Shown: positions 25,136 through 34,201, counted from the stretch's first letter. The stretch is 64,000 bases of DNA from Natronolimnobius sp. AArcel1 (GCF_011043775.1 NZ_JAAKXY010000002.1:496001-560000), one strand, 5' to 3'. Program-made: numbers and translations. The notes: generated from the sequence alone by a model not told the origin.

Positions 25136-26488
25136 TCAGGGCGATACCGGCTCGAGTCCCGCCGTAAAGTGACGCAACTCCGGAATCGCAGGATCCGTCG
25201 AAATCTCGAGTCCCGAAATCGCACCACTGTTCTCGAGGACGGTCTCGACCGTCTCAGCGACGTGTTCGAAGTGCTCGCGGTGGTAGGTCCGACGCGGCAC
25301 GGCAAGACGAACCAGTTCCGGACGGTCGGCGTCCGGGAACGCAAAACTCCCAAGTTCGACCCCGCGGACGCCGCCTTCCCGATAGAGTTCACAGACCAGC
25401 GCCTGCCCCGGAAATGCCGTGGCCTCGAGATGGGGTAGGGCTTCGGCCGCGTCGAGATAGACCGCGTGGCCGCCGGTCGGCGTGTAGACTGGCGCGCCGA
25501 CCTCGGCGAGCAGCGAGCCAAACGTTCGAACCTGTTCGACGCGGTCGGCGACGTACGATTCGGTGACGGCTTCGCGCAGGCCGACAGCCATTGCGGCAAG
25601 GTCGCGCCCGGCCATCCCGCCGTAGGTTGGAAAGCCCTCGTAGAGAATCGCTCGCTGCTTGCAACGGTCGAACAGATCGGGAAGGTCGGTTGCAACGAAG
25701 CCGCCGGTGTTTACCAGGCCATCTTTCTTCCCGCTCATGACGATCGCGTCGGCGTAGCCGAGTTGCTCGCGGGCGATGGCGTCGATATCGGCTCCGTCGA
25801 ACTCGTCTTCGTGTTGGGCGACGAAGTAGGCGTTCTCGGCGAACCGACAGGCGTCGATGACGAACGTTGCGTCAATCTCGTCGGCGAACTCACGAACTTG
25901 ACGAGTGTTTTCGATGCTCACCGGCTGGCCTGCCGCTGAATTGTTCGTAATCGTCTGAATCACCAGCGGAACGCGGTCGGCTCCAACATCGTCGACGAGC
26001 GCGCGAAGCGCCTCGAGCGAAGTGTTCCCCTTGAACGGCCCTGTCGCATCTGGGTCGTGGGCCGCAGGGGCTGGACAGTCAACCGGTTCAGCGTCCTGAT
26101 TCGCAACGTGTGCGCGAGTGGTATCGAAATGGGTATTGTTCGGAACGACGGCCGCAGTGTCTTCCTCGAGAAGCGTCCCATAGAGAACGTTTTCCGCACC
26201 TCGGCCCTGATGGGCCGGGATGACGTACTCGAAGCCCATCACGTCCGCAACCGCCGACTCGAGGCGCTTAAAACTGCGCGAGCCGGCGTAGGCTTCGTCG
26301 CCTCGCAAGAGCGCAGCCCACTGCTCGTCGCTCATCGCGCCCGTTCCGCTGTCAGTGAGCAGGTCGATGAAGACGGATTCGGCGGACAGATTGAAGACAT
26401 TATACTGAGCCTGCTGCAAGTTGCGCTCGCGTTCCTCCCTCGAGGGCAACTGGATGCGCTCGACGGATTTCGATTTATAGCTCACCAT
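25136..26488 (-). CDS. tnaA: tryptophanase / tyrosine phenol-lyase family enzyme
   Basis: 450 residues, PLP-dependent beta-eliminating lyase. Seen: the N-terminal FNLSAESVFIDLLTDSGTGAM, PAHQGRGAEN, the FDTTRAHV segment, IDACRFAENAYF and the PLP-lysine motif MSGKKDG (K255 as in TnaA). The C-terminal HFTAGLEPV matches the tryptophanase end. It would convert tryptophan to indole, pyruvate and ammonia; tyrosine phenol-lyase activity is an alternative that sequence alone does not exclude. Downstream of aspartate kinase on the same strand but 252 bp away, so probably separately transcribed. Confidence 0.9.
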   Translation of the reverse strand: MVSYKSKSVERIQLPSREERERNLQQAQYNVFNLSAESVFIDLLTDSGTGAMSDEQWAALLRGDEAYAGSRSFKRLESAVADVMGFEYVIPAHQGRGAENVLYGTLLEEDTAAVVPNNTHFDTTRAHVANQDAEPVDCPAPAAHDPDATGPFKGNTSLEALRALVDDVGADRVPLVIQTITNNSAAGQPVSIENTRQVREFADEIDATFVIDACRFAENAYFVAQHEDEFDGADIDAIAREQLGYADAIVMSGKKDGLVNTGGFVATDLPDLFDRCKQRAILYEGFPTYGGMAGRDLAAMAVGLREAVTESYVADRVEQVRTFGSLLAEVGAPVYTPTGGHAVYLDAAEALPHLEATAFPGQALVCELYREGGVRGVELGSFAFPDADRPELVRLAVPRRTYHREHFEHVAETVETVLENSGAISGLEISTDPAIPELRHFTAGLEPVSP

Positions 26489-26708
26489 ACAGCCGTCACA
26501 CTGCCAAGATAGTTGAAATTGAGTGACGGAATGTGGCGTCTAACGGAGAGATTCGGCTGGGATCGGACAGTTCCGGCGAAGCTGTCTCGTCCGCACGATC
26601 ACCGACACGAGGGGACGCCAACCGACTCAGATATCGCTCGCGGACAACCGATCTCCGCAGGCAAAACAGTAGCACAACTCGGTCGGCTGTCGGATACCGC
26701 TCGAGAAC

Positions 26709-26732
26709 GAACGGACTCGAGAACGGACTCGA
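26709..26732. repeat. 12-bp tandem duplication
   Basis: GAACGGACTCGA occurs twice in immediate succession, followed by a partial third copy (GCGAACGG). It lies in the 252-bp gap between aspartate kinase and tnaA. Apart from the tnaA promoter region I see nothing else in that gap; its open frames look like noise. Confidence 0.6.
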
Positions 26733-26740
26733 GCGAACGG

Positions 26741-27919
26741 TTAGAACAGGTCCTGTGTCAACTCGAGGGTTTTCTCGCGGTCGTCCCACTCGACGAACAG
26801 GGCAACGCTGGTTGCGCTGGTGACGACATCCTGCAGGTGGATGCGTTCTTCGGCGATCGGCTTGACGATCTCGTTGATAATGCCCGGCTGATTTGGCAGT
26901 TCCCCACCCGTCACACGGATGACAGCGGTTGGCGAATCGACGGTCACACTCGAGAGTTCGTCGCGGGCGATGACCTCGCGGTGGAGGATGTTTTCGGCGC
27001 GTTCGGCTTCGGACTCGTCGATATAGAACGTGATCGTGTCCATCCCACTGGCGACAGCGTCGATGTTGACGTTGCTCTCGCCGAGGGCTTCCGAGAGATG
27101 CTGGAAGATTCCGGGTTCGTTGCGGATTGCCCGACCGGCGACGGTCAGGCAGGCGAGTGGACGCTCGCGCAGGTCGACGAGGTTCTTGAACTCGCCTTCG
27201 ATACTCGTCCCGCCGTCGAGGAGGTCGCCATGCTGGTAGTGGACAACGCGAACGTCGAGCTTGCCGGACTTATACGACAGTGCGGAAGGGGCAACGACCT
27301 CGGCGCCACGGAACGAGAGGTTCCGGAGTTCGTCAACCGAAATCTCGCCAACGTTACGAGCGCCTTCGACGACGTTCGGGTCGCCGGTCATAACGCCCTC
27401 GACGTCGGTCACGATGACGACCTCGTCGGCGTCCATGTACTTGCCCATCATGACGGCCGTCGTGTCACTGCCACCACGGCCAAGTGTCGTGATCGAACCG
27501 TCCGGACCTTGCGCGAGGAAGCCAGTAAGGACCGGGACGACACCGTCCATCTCCGCAGCGAGGTCGAGTGCACGTGCCTGCGTTTCTTCGACATCGACTT
27601 CGCCGTACTCGTCCGTGATAACCGGCCAGTCGTCGCTACCAGGCTCTAAGAATCGAGCCTCGATTCCGCGCGAGGAGAGAGCAGCTTTGAGCATCCGCAC
27701 GGATGTTCGCTCGCCCATACTGACGATCTGAGCACGGTCCATTTCGTCTGTCTCGAAGGTGATGTCCTCGAGCAAGTCGTCCGTGGTCGATCCCATTGCA
27801 CTGGCGACGACGGCGATTTCGTGGCCGTCCTCGACCGCTGCAGCGACGGAGTCTGCAGCGCGATCGATTCGGTCACCGCTGCCGAGACTGGTTCCGCCGA
27901 ATTTGGCTACAACTCGCAT
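26741..27919 (-). CDS. lysC: aspartate kinase
   Basis: 392 residues. It phosphorylates aspartate in the first step to threonine, methionine and lysine. Seen: VVAKFGGTSLGSGDRI at the N-terminus, VVASAMGSTTD, SMGERTSVRML, GRGGSDTTAVMMG and IVTDVEGVMTGDP of the amino-acid kinase fold, then two ACT domains (about residues 255-330 and 335-392, the second starting VIRVTGGELPNQPGI) that probably mediate feedback control. Threonine synthase is in the window at 61681-62946. Confidence 0.94.
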   Translation of the reverse strand: MRVVAKFGGTSLGSGDRIDRAADSVAAAVEDGHEIAVVASAMGSTTDDLLEDITFETDEMDRAQIVSMGERTSVRMLKAALSSRGIEARFLEPGSDDWPVITDEYGEVDVEETQARALDLAAEMDGVVPVLTGFLAQGPDGSITTLGRGGSDTTAVMMGKYMDADEVVIVTDVEGVMTGDPNVVEGARNVGEISVDELRNLSFRGAEVVAPSALSYKSGKLDVRVVHYQHGDLLDGGTSIEGEFKNLVDLRERPLACLTVAGRAIRNEPGIFQHLSEALGESNVNIDAVASGMDTITFYIDESEAERAENILHREVIARDELSSVTVDSPTAVIRVTGGELPNQPGIINEIVKPIAEERIHLQDVVTSATSVALFVEWDDREKTLELTQDLF

Positions 27920-28030
27920 ACTGACACCTCACACGCAGTTCGCATACCGGTGGCGTGGCTCATACACCGTCGTTACCAGAGCGTGCAAATAACTGTGTCC
28001 CATTGCGTGTTGTGCCACCCGCGGGCGGGA

Positions 28031-28037
28031 TTTATAG
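28031..28037 (+). promoter_or_regulatory. TATA box of the gene at 28063
   Basis: TTTATAG centred about 29 bp before ATG 28063. It fixes the start against the longer open frame from 27955. Confidence 0.7.
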
Positions 28038-28062
28038 TCGTGGGAGTAATTATCATACCACG

Positions 28063-28506
28063 ATGAACGTACGGGATGCCCTCGAGGCTGATGCGGACGC
28101 GCTCGCGGCCATTGCTGATTCGCCGACCGACGTGATGCGAAATCTCGTCCATGACCGGACGGTTCGCGTCGCCGAAGACGGCACCCACGATCCGAACGCA
28201 GATATTGAAGAGTCACAGTATGACGGTTCGAATCCCGAGGATCTGCTGGGTTTCATCAGTTTTGACGCGCGCGAAGAAACAGTTCATATAACCCAACTCG
28301 ACGGAACTGGCGAGGCGTGTAAGCGACTGCTCGGCGAGCCAGTCCGCTTTGCCGAGCGCGAATCGATGGCCGTCGAAGTGCTCGTCTCCCCGGAAACAGA
28401 CGCAATCATCGGTGCCGCCGAAGAACTCGGCTTCGAACGCCAGGGCCTTGGGCCGCGATTCAACGGAGCCCAGACGGTTCGGTTTCGACTCGAGCCCTCA
28501 GCGTAG
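28063..28506 (+). CDS. GNAT-like hypothetical protein
   Basis: 147 residues from ATG 28063. The opening MNVRDALEADADALAAIADS is typical of the first strand-helix of GCN5-related N-acetyltransferases, and IIGAAEELGFERQGLGPRFN resembles the C-terminal GNAT helix-strand. The canonical acetyl-CoA loop (R/Q-x-x-G-x-G/A) is not obvious, so it may be a divergent or inactive member. Its stop is 2 bp from that of the convergent DUF6293 gene. Confidence 0.65.
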   Translation: MNVRDALEADADALAAIADSPTDVMRNLVHDRTVRVAEDGTHDPNADIEESQYDGSNPEDLLGFISFDAREETVHITQLDGTGEACKRLLGEPVRFAERESMAVEVLVSPETDAIIGAAEELGFERQGLGPRFNGAQTVRFRLEPSA

Positions 28507-28508
28507 CG

Positions 28509-29261
28509 TTACAGTTTGTGGCGAAACGCTCGCAGCGCGTTCTCTCCAGTCTCGGTCAGCAATACCTGTTTGGTCCGGCCGACTGATTCGACCCGAATAT
28601 AGCCAACCTCGAGCAGCGGGTCGATGATCCGGTTGTTCAACAGGGCGAATTTCGCCTTGTCGTTCGCCGGTTGGGATTTCGTGATAAACGTGAGATCGTG
28701 TTCCTCTGCGAAGTCTATCAGGTCACTCTTTTTCGGCGTGTAGGCTGCCGTATCCGTGTTTTCGATGAAGTTCAGGATACGAACTTGATCCGCCGTCGGC
28801 GTCTCGAGCGGATAGGAGGGTAACTGTTCAGCGACCGTCATGCCTGCCGTTCGCGGCGTATCGGTGACCGGGTGGGCCCGCTCTTCGGGATGGACGTAGT
28901 AGCCGTTTGCGTCCGTCGCCATGCACGCGAGCGCCGCACCGATATCCGCCAGTTTCGGGCCACTCGAGACGTTGACGCGGACGATGTCCTCTCGGTACTC
29001 GTCGACGATGGTTGTGATTTCGCCGAGGACGTCGTACATATCACCTAGATCGATTTCGCGAACATGAACCGAGACATCGTGGTCAGAGAGTTCTTCAACC
29101 AGATTGTCGTGATAGGGGACCTCCTCGCTGTCGTCGTCGGCGAGCAAGTACAGCAGATCAGCACCGTACTGGAGGACAGGTTGGCAGATACGATCGTACT
29201 CGTAGCCAAGTGGAGCGATGTGGACCTCGACGATTGGGCGAAGTTCCGTATCACCTGTCAT
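28509..29261 (-). CDS. HFX_2341/DUF6293-type transcriptional regulator (CARF-like domain plus winged helix)
   Basis: 250 residues from ATG 29259-29261. Residues about 1-140 form a Rossmann-like sensor with strands IVEVHIAPLG, DLLYLLADD, DVSVHVREID and the diagnostic IVRVNVSSGPKLADIGAALA, which resembles the Asn-(Ser/Thr)-Gly motif of CARF domains (Csa3/Csm6 type). Residues about 160-250 form a winged-helix DNA-binding domain ending LLTETGENALRAF. CARF domains bind cyclic oligoadenylates in CRISPR systems, but no CRISPR genes are in the window, so the ligand is unknown. A palindrome sits on its TATA box (29284-29300), suggesting autoregulation. Confidence 0.75.
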   Translation of the reverse strand: MTGDTELRPIVEVHIAPLGYEYDRICQPVLQYGADLLYLLADDDSEEVPYHDNLVEELSDHDVSVHVREIDLGDMYDVLGEITTIVDEYREDIVRVNVSSGPKLADIGAALACMATDANGYYVHPEERAHPVTDTPRTAGMTVAEQLPSYPLETPTADQVRILNFIENTDTAAYTPKKSDLIDFAEEHDLTFITKSQPANDKAKFALLNNRIIDPLLEVGYIRVESVGRTKQVLLTETGENALRAFRHKL

Positions 29262-29283
29262 TACAAATAGTATAATTAGTACC

Positions 29284-29300
29284 GATACTATAGTAGTATC
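29284..29300. promoter_or_regulatory. palindromic operator between two divergent regulators
   Basis: GATACTA-TAG-TAGTATC, perfect 7-bp arms with a 3-bp spacer. It covers the CTATAG that serves as TATA box for the DUF6293 gene (about 28 bp from its start). A further half-site GATACTA lies at 29321-29327, towards the divergent winged-helix gene. Either regulator could bind here. Confidence 0.6.
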
Positions 29301-29357
29301 GATTGTAACCATAGTTTCAGGATACTACTGAATAACCCCCACAGTATAGAGGGATAT

Positions 29358-29684
29358 ATGGCACGACAGCACTATCGACGACAGAAACTCGAGGCAAGCG
29401 TCGACGTCGAAGCAGCGCTGACACTGCTTGGCGACGAGTACGTCCAAGAGATCTTTGCAGTGCTTCGCGAGGAACCAGCGACTGCTCGAGAGATTACGGA
29501 TCGGTGTTCGGGCTCGAAGGTGACGATCTATCGGCGACTGAACGATCTTGCGGATGCCGGACTCGTCAACTCAGAGCCACAGATCAGTCCCGACGGAAAT
29601 CACTGCAAGCGGTACCGCGCCGTCGTCGATGAACTGACGATTTCGCTGACCGGAGACGGATTCGAAGCAACGGTCGAGGCGTGA
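29358..29684 (+). CDS. winged-helix transcriptional regulator (ArsR/HTH_20-like)
   Basis: 108 residues. A single winged helix: DVEAALTLLGDEYVQEIF, the recognition region ATAREITDRCSGSKVTIYRR and LNDLADAGLVNSEP for the wing lead-in, then HCKRYRAVVDELTISLTGDG as wing and dimer strand. No sensor domain. Divergent from the CARF-like regulator with a shared 96-bp palindrome-containing region, and downstream it converges on polD1. Confidence 0.85.
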   Translation: MARQHYRRQKLEASVDVEAALTLLGDEYVQEIFAVLREEPATAREITDRCSGSKVTIYRRLNDLADAGLVNSEPQISPDGNHCKRYRAVVDELTISLTGDGFEATVEA

Positions 29685-29715
29685 GCAGACGCCCGTCCCA
29701 CAATCGAGGCGGCTC

Positions 29716-31287
29716 TCAACTGAACTTCTGAACGGTCACATCGAGTGTATCGAGATCGACGATTGGCGCGAATCCAGCGTCCGGATCGATGTTGACGCTC
29801 TTCTGGAAGTCCGTCTGTGACTGCCAACAGCCCGAGTTGATCGCAAGCACGTTGTGATACTTGCCAAAGCCGAGTTTGTGGACGTGGCCCGTGTGGAAAA
29901 TGTCCGGCACCTCGTCAATGACGAGATAGTCCTCCTCCTCAGGCGCCAATCGAGTGTGTCCGCCGAACTGCGGGGCGACGTGGCGCTTTTTCAGCAGTTG
30001 GAACATCGCCTTGTGTGGCTCGTCGTAGTTCGCTTTCTCCTCGGGTAACTCCGCGATGACCTCATCCAGCGAAACCCCGTGATACATCAGGACAGACACG
30101 CCCTCGAGCGTGACCGTCGAGGGATTGCTCACGATCTGTGGATCGTGCGCGGACATGATTCCTCGGAGTTTCTCGTCAAATCCGGGCTGGGGTTCGGCCA
30201 GTCGCACCGCGTCGTGGTTCCCCGGAATCATGACGACGTCGAGATCGCCGGGTACCTGCTTGAGCCGTTCGTTAAACGCCTCGTACTGCTCGTAGATGTC
30301 GATGATCTCGAGTTCGTCGTCCTGATTGGGGTAGACGCCAACCCCTTCGACCATATCGCCCGCGATGAGCAGGTACTCGACGTGTTTGGCCTGCTCCGTG
30401 TGGAGCCAGTCGGAAAAATCGTTCCAGGCGTCGGCCATGAACTCGTCGCTGCCGACGTGGACATCGCTGATGAGTGCCGCCTGAACGTGGCGATCCGCCG
30501 TCGATGGCTCGTGCGTTCGCGGTACATCCGGGAAGTACATCGAATCGACGAACGCGATGCCGGCGTCATCGGAGAGTGTCCCCTCCATCGCCAGCGCCTC
30601 GTCACAGAGCAGTTCGCCCACCAGATCAGCGTACTCCCGATCTTTCATCACGAGCCACGGGAACGTTCCGGTGGCATCCTCGAGTTCGACCAGCCAGTGA
30701 CCGCTGGCCGTCGAGCGAACGTCGTTGACCAGACCCACCATCGCAACCTCGCTCCCGCCGGGCATCGACTGTATCGCCGTCGCCGGTCGGTGATTGATCC
30801 GCCCACGGAGCTTGGATCCGAGTCGCTCGAGGCGATCCCGAAACACCGTCACGAAATCCGAATAGTCGCCCGTGCCGGTGCTCTGACCGGTCATATCCCC
30901 CGTTATCTCGAGGTCGCGTAGGTCGTGATCGACGCTCCGTTCGATGGGCTGAGACCCCTCCGTTTCGACTGGAGTTTCAGCCCCAGAGCCACCCGCCGTG
31001 GGCTGGGTCGTTCCAGTCGAAACAGAGGGGGTCGAGTCAGCCTGTGCGGCGGCGTCGGGAGCAGGGTCCGGATTCGTCGCGGCGGCGTCGGTCTCGAGGG
31101 CCGACCGCGCCGATTCGACGTGCGTCGAGCGGACGACCAGCGCATCCGCCGGCAGTTCGTCGAGAAGGAACTCGAGGACGGCCGCGGGCTGGTCTGCAGC
31201 CGCGAGTTGTGTCACGGCTTCGCGTTCGGCATTGTAGCCGCGGCTGGTGAGTTCGCTGACGATTCGGGCGTGGTCCTCGAGAGGCAC
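29716..31287 (-). CDS. polD1: DNA polymerase D small subunit (DP1)
   Basis: 523 residues from a GTG at 31285-31287, with a T-rich box about 27 bp upstream; the frame is open to 32022 only because it runs antisense through the signal peptidase gene. An N-terminal helical region (1-60), an acidic linker (65-135), an OB fold (about 175-255) and a calcineurin-type phosphoesterase domain follow: SDVHVGS (274-280), GDMVEG (310-315), GNHD (356-359), a mid His in MYHGV and HTGHVH (465-470), as needed for the 3'-5' exonuclease of archaeal DP1. Two inverted ORB-like 20-mers are embedded in the linker. DP2 is not in the window. Placement near orc1 agrees with conserved haloarchaeal origin synteny. Confidence 0.93.
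   Translation of the reverse strand: MPLEDHARIVSELTSRGYNAEREAVTQLAAADQPAAVLEFLLDELPADALVVRSTHVESARSALETDAAATNPDPAPDAAAQADSTPSVSTGTTQPTAGGSGAETPVETEGSQPIERSVDHDLRDLEITGDMTGQSTGTGDYSDFVTVFRDRLERLGSKLRGRINHRPATAIQSMPGGSEVAMVGLVNDVRSTASGHWLVELEDATGTFPWLVMKDREYADLVGELLCDEALAMEGTLSDDAGIAFVDSMYFPDVPRTHEPSTADRHVQAALISDVHVGSDEFMADAWNDFSDWLHTEQAKHVEYLLIAGDMVEGVGVYPNQDDELEIIDIYEQYEAFNERLKQVPGDLDVVMIPGNHDAVRLAEPQPGFDEKLRGIMSAHDPQIVSNPSTVTLEGVSVLMYHGVSLDEVIAELPEEKANYDEPHKAMFQLLKKRHVAPQFGGHTRLAPEEEDYLVIDEVPDIFHTGHVHKLGFGKYHNVLAINSGCWQSQTDFQKSVNIDPDAGFAPIVDLDTLDVTVQKFS
30955..30974 (-). repeat. ORB-like 20-mer inside polD1
   Basis: The minus strand reads CTCCAGTCGAAACGGAGGGG, nearly the core of the origin boxes. 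It encodes residues around TPVETEGS of the DP1 linker and forms an inverted pair with 31012-31031. Confidence 0.65.
31012..31031 (+). repeat. ORB-like 20-mer inside polD1 (inverted partner)
   Basis: TCCAGTCGAAACAGAGGGGG on the plus strand. It differs from the inverted copy at 30955-30974 at very few positions although, read in the polD1 frame, it encodes a different peptide (TPSVSTG). Confidence 0.65.
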
Positions 31288-31390
31288 ACGATTCGCATTC
31301 GTGAGGGTGGCAAAAAGAATAGCGATGACTCGAGCAAACTCGTGCGTATGAGCAGAAGGTTGATTTTCGCCCCTAGCAAAGGACGGGACA

Positions 31391-32317
31391 ATGAGCGGGC
31401 CCGACGCCGGCAGGTTCGACGACGATGACGACTGGGAAGACCGTGACGACGGCGCTGATCGGCAGCCGCCTGTAGAAACGGACCAAGACGGCCACGGTAG
31501 TGAGCAACCGCCAGCAGCAACTGACCAATCGAACGACGTGACGATTGCGGACGACGGATACGTTCGCTGGTTTCTCAACACCAATGACGAGCGCGTCGCC
31601 ATTACGCGAGATATCGTAAGCAGTGTCGCAATCGTCGCCGTGATCGGGCTCTTGCTGTTCACGGTCAGCGGTGTCTGGCCGCCGCTGGTCGCCGTCGAGA
31701 GCGGCAGTATGGAGCCGAACATGGAACGTGGTGACCTGATCTTCGTTGTCGACGACGACCGCTTCGTTGGCGATGAGCCGGTAGACGGAACAGGTGTTGT
31801 TCCGATGGAGACGAGCGAGGGCCACGATAAGTTCGGCGAGGACGGTGATGTCATCATCTTCCAGCCCGACGGTTCTGAGTACCAGACGCCCGTCATCCAT
31901 CGCGCACACTTCTGGGTCGATGAAGGCGACGACTGGGTTGCACAAGCCGACGAAGATATCATCGGTGACACCACCTGCGAACAGGTCAACACCTGTCCCG
32001 CAGAGCACGCCGGGTTCATCACGAAAGGCGATGCAAACAGCGGCTACGACCAACACCGCGGTCATGTCAGCGATGTCGTCAAACCCGAGTGGGTTACTGG
32101 CAAAGCCTCCTTTCGCATCCCGTGGCTCGGCCACGTTCGACTGGCCTTCGAAGACTTCTTTGCCGGAATGGCCGCCCCAGCACCCGTAATCGACGTCCCC
32201 GCCAGTGCGGTCGATGTGATGGACCCACAGACACTCTCGGTGAGTGCCCTCGGTGCAACCGGCGTCGCCAGTGTCAGTACCGGTCTCGCCGTTGCTGCAG
32301 GTCGAACTCGAGACTGA
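31391..32317 (+). CDS. sec11: signal peptidase I (S26B, Sec11-like)
   Basis: 308 residues. A 55-residue acidic leader, one transmembrane helix (SSVAIVAVIGLLLFTVSGV), catalytic Ser in VESGSMEPN, GDLIFVV, catalytic His in PVIHRAHFW, and the C-terminal WVTGKASFRIPWLG box; a second hydrophobic helix closes the protein. It cleaves Sec-type signal peptides at the outer face of the membrane. The position between polD1 and orc1 matches the haloarchaeal origin neighbourhood, so this is likely the ancestral copy and 15781-16500 the paralogue. Confidence 0.9.
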   Translation: MSGPDAGRFDDDDDWEDRDDGADRQPPVETDQDGHGSEQPPAATDQSNDVTIADDGYVRWFLNTNDERVAITRDIVSSVAIVAVIGLLLFTVSGVWPPLVAVESGSMEPNMERGDLIFVVDDDRFVGDEPVDGTGVVPMETSEGHDKFGEDGDVIIFQPDGSEYQTPVIHRAHFWVDEGDDWVAQADEDIIGDTTCEQVNTCPAEHAGFITKGDANSGYDQHRGHVSDVVKPEWVTGKASFRIPWLGHVRLAFEDFFAGMAAPAPVIDVPASAVDVMDPQTLSVSALGATGVASVSTGLAVAAGRTRD

Positions 32318-32459
32318 TATCTCCACTCCCTATTGTTCTCTCCCTCCAGTACGGGAACCACAAGTCAGGTATGGTAATCTCGAGGAAAGAGATAGCGCTG
32401 TTGTGGAGGCCCGCCGCTGTCAGGTTATGATCGCCGTTTCGATCGAAGGGTGTTCACGC

Positions 32460-34187
32460 TTAGTTTTCGAATCGAGCCTGGACGAACGGCTGAACATCGT
32501 CGATATCGGAGAGGCGCGAATCCGACAGGAGAACGGCTTCGGTTTCGTCGATGGGCACCGAGAGGCTGATCTCTTTGGTTCGGCCGTACCGCCCCTTCGA
32601 GACAACCACAGCATTGACGATCCCGAGCATATCGAGTTCGCTAATGAGGTCCGTTACCCGTCGCTGGGTGAGTACGTCAGCATCGATCTCCTCACAAAGC
32701 CGTTTGTAGATATTGAACACCTCGCCCGTGTTGATGCTGTGAACGCCGTTTTTCTCGAGCAAGATGATCGCGAAGAGGACGAGTTTCGATTGCGTGGGGA
32801 GGGTTCGGACGACCTCGACGACGCGATCGAGTTCGATCTTATCCTGGGCCTCGCGGACGTGTTCTTCGATGATCGTCTCGGCTTGCGAACGTTCGGCGAG
32901 TTCACCCGCCGTCCGCAACAGATCGAGCGCTCGGCGCGCATCGCCGTGTTCCTGCGCGGCAAACGCTGCACACAGCGGAATCACGTCATCCGAAAGCGCC
33001 CCGCCTTTGAACGCGACTTCGGAGCGATGTTCTAAGATGTCTCGCAACTGATTCGCGTCGTACGGTGGGAAGACAATCTCTTCCTCGCCAAGCGAAGACT
33101 TGACGCGCGGGTCGAGAAAGTCCGTGAATTTCAGATCGTTCGAGATGCCGATGATCGAGACCCGCGAATTCTTGAGTTCGGAGTTCATCCGCGAGAGATT
33201 ATAGAGCGTGTCGTCACCGCTTTTCTCGACGAGTTTGTCGATCTCGTCTAACATGATAACGACCACCCGTTCGTCGTAATCGACGGCATCGAAGAAAACG
33301 CTGTAGACGCGGTCGGTCGGCCACCCCGTCATCGGCACGTCCTCGAAGGAATCTTTGTCGTCCTCGAGTGATTCGATTCGGTCGTCGATTTCCTCACGCG
33401 AATCGAATGGCGTCGACGCAAGCGGGTGGTCATCCGTCTCAGTTGCATCCGAACCGGTGGGGGATGTGCCGTCGTGATCGGGACCAGTCTCACGACCGTC
33501 TTCACCCGCTTGTCCGCCCGAATCAGACCCCCCTGTTTCGCCTGGAGAATTGCGCTCCGTCGGCTGATTGGCGGGTCCAGTAGAAACGCCTGGGGTGGCG
33601 GATTCGTCGGCGTCGTCGAACACGTCGGGGTCGACCTCGAGGTCGACTGACTCGTCTGTGCCGTCCTCGTACTCTTCGAGTGCGTCTCGAAGCGTCTCGA
33701 GAGAGTCAACCTGGTCGTCGATCCGAGCTTTGTTCTTCTCGATGAACTTATTCGCGAGTTGTGCGAGAACGCGATACTGCGTGTCGGTCACCTCGCAGTT
33801 GATGTACTCGACGTCACAGGGGACACTGTATTTCTGGGACGTGCTCTCGAGTTCCTTACTAACGAACTTGGCGCTCGCGGTCTTGCCGGTCCCGGTCTTG
33901 CCGTAGATCAGGATGTTCGATGGCGTCTCGCCGCGAAGGGCAGCAACGAGGATCGTCGCCATCTTGTTGATCTGATCGCTCCGGTGTGGGAGTTCGTGTG
34001 GCGTATAGGAGGGGCGCAGCACTTCCTTGTTCTCGAAGATCGGCTCTCCGCTGAGGAGGTCGTCGAACAGCCCCTGCTTGGGCTCATCGCCGCCAAGATC
34101 GGTTCCCTCGAGGTCCGCTGAAAACCCATCTCGGTTGTCGATCTCGGTCGTCTCTGACTGTGGTGGTTCCGTATCGTCGTTTGACAT
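32460..34187 (-). CDS. orc1: Orc1/Cdc6 replication initiator
   Basis: 575 residues. AAA+ initiator: Walker A GKTGTGKT (96-103), Walker B IMLDEID (311-316), sensor 1 ISNDL, sensor 2 GDARRALDLLRTA and a C-terminal winged helix (about 455-575, ending with the TQRRVTDLISELDMLGIV recognition region). About 90 acidic, Gly/Ser-rich residues (about 178-262) are inserted between Walker A and B, longer than in compact Cdc6 proteins, and contain two ORB-like DNA boxes. It is transcribed away from the adjacent gene-free origin region with matching ORBs, the arrangement of oriC1 in other haloarchaea. It loads MCM and initiates replication. Confidence 0.95.
   Translation of the reverse strand: MSNDDTEPPQSETTEIDNRDGFSADLEGTDLGGDEPKQGLFDDLLSGEPIFENKEVLRPSYTPHELPHRSDQINKMATILVAALRGETPSNILIYGKTGTGKTASAKFVSKELESTSQKYSVPCDVEYINCEVTDTQYRVLAQLANKFIEKNKARIDDQVDSLETLRDALEEYEDGTDESVDLEVDPDVFDDADESATPGVSTGPANQPTERNSPGETGGSDSGGQAGEDGRETGPDHDGTSPTGSDATETDDHPLASTPFDSREEIDDRIESLEDDKDSFEDVPMTGWPTDRVYSVFFDAVDYDERVVVIMLDEIDKLVEKSGDDTLYNLSRMNSELKNSRVSIIGISNDLKFTDFLDPRVKSSLGEEEIVFPPYDANQLRDILEHRSEVAFKGGALSDDVIPLCAAFAAQEHGDARRALDLLRTAGELAERSQAETIIEEHVREAQDKIELDRVVEVVRTLPTQSKLVLFAIILLEKNGVHSINTGEVFNIYKRLCEEIDADVLTQRRVTDLISELDMLGIVNAVVVSKGRYGRTKEISLSVPIDETEAVLLSDSRLSDIDDVQPFVQARFEN
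33528..33547 (-). repeat. ORB-like 20-mer inside orc1
   Basis: The minus strand reads CTCCAGGCGAAACAGGGGGG. It encodes SPGETGGS in the acidic insert of Orc1 and is inverted relative to 33576-33595, 28 bp away. Confidence 0.6.
33576..33595 (+). repeat. ORB-like 20-mer inside orc1 (inverted partner)
   Basis: TCCAGTAGAAACGCCTGGGG on the plus strand, encoding TPGVSTGP on the gene strand. A weaker match than the polD1 copies because the G-run is interrupted. Confidence 0.5.
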
Positions 34188-34201
34188 TCCTCGTACACGT
34201 A

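Noticed and set aside
26489-26740. Open frames on both strands between aspartate kinase and tryptophanase
   Set aside because: Arg-rich sequence without acidic bias or motifs, unlike real genes here; best explained as a promoter-containing spacer.
31288-32022. N-terminal extension of polD1 by 245 codons
   Set aside because: The extension is antisense to sec11; the GTG at 31287 has a promoter box at the right distance and starts the recognisable DP1 N-terminus.
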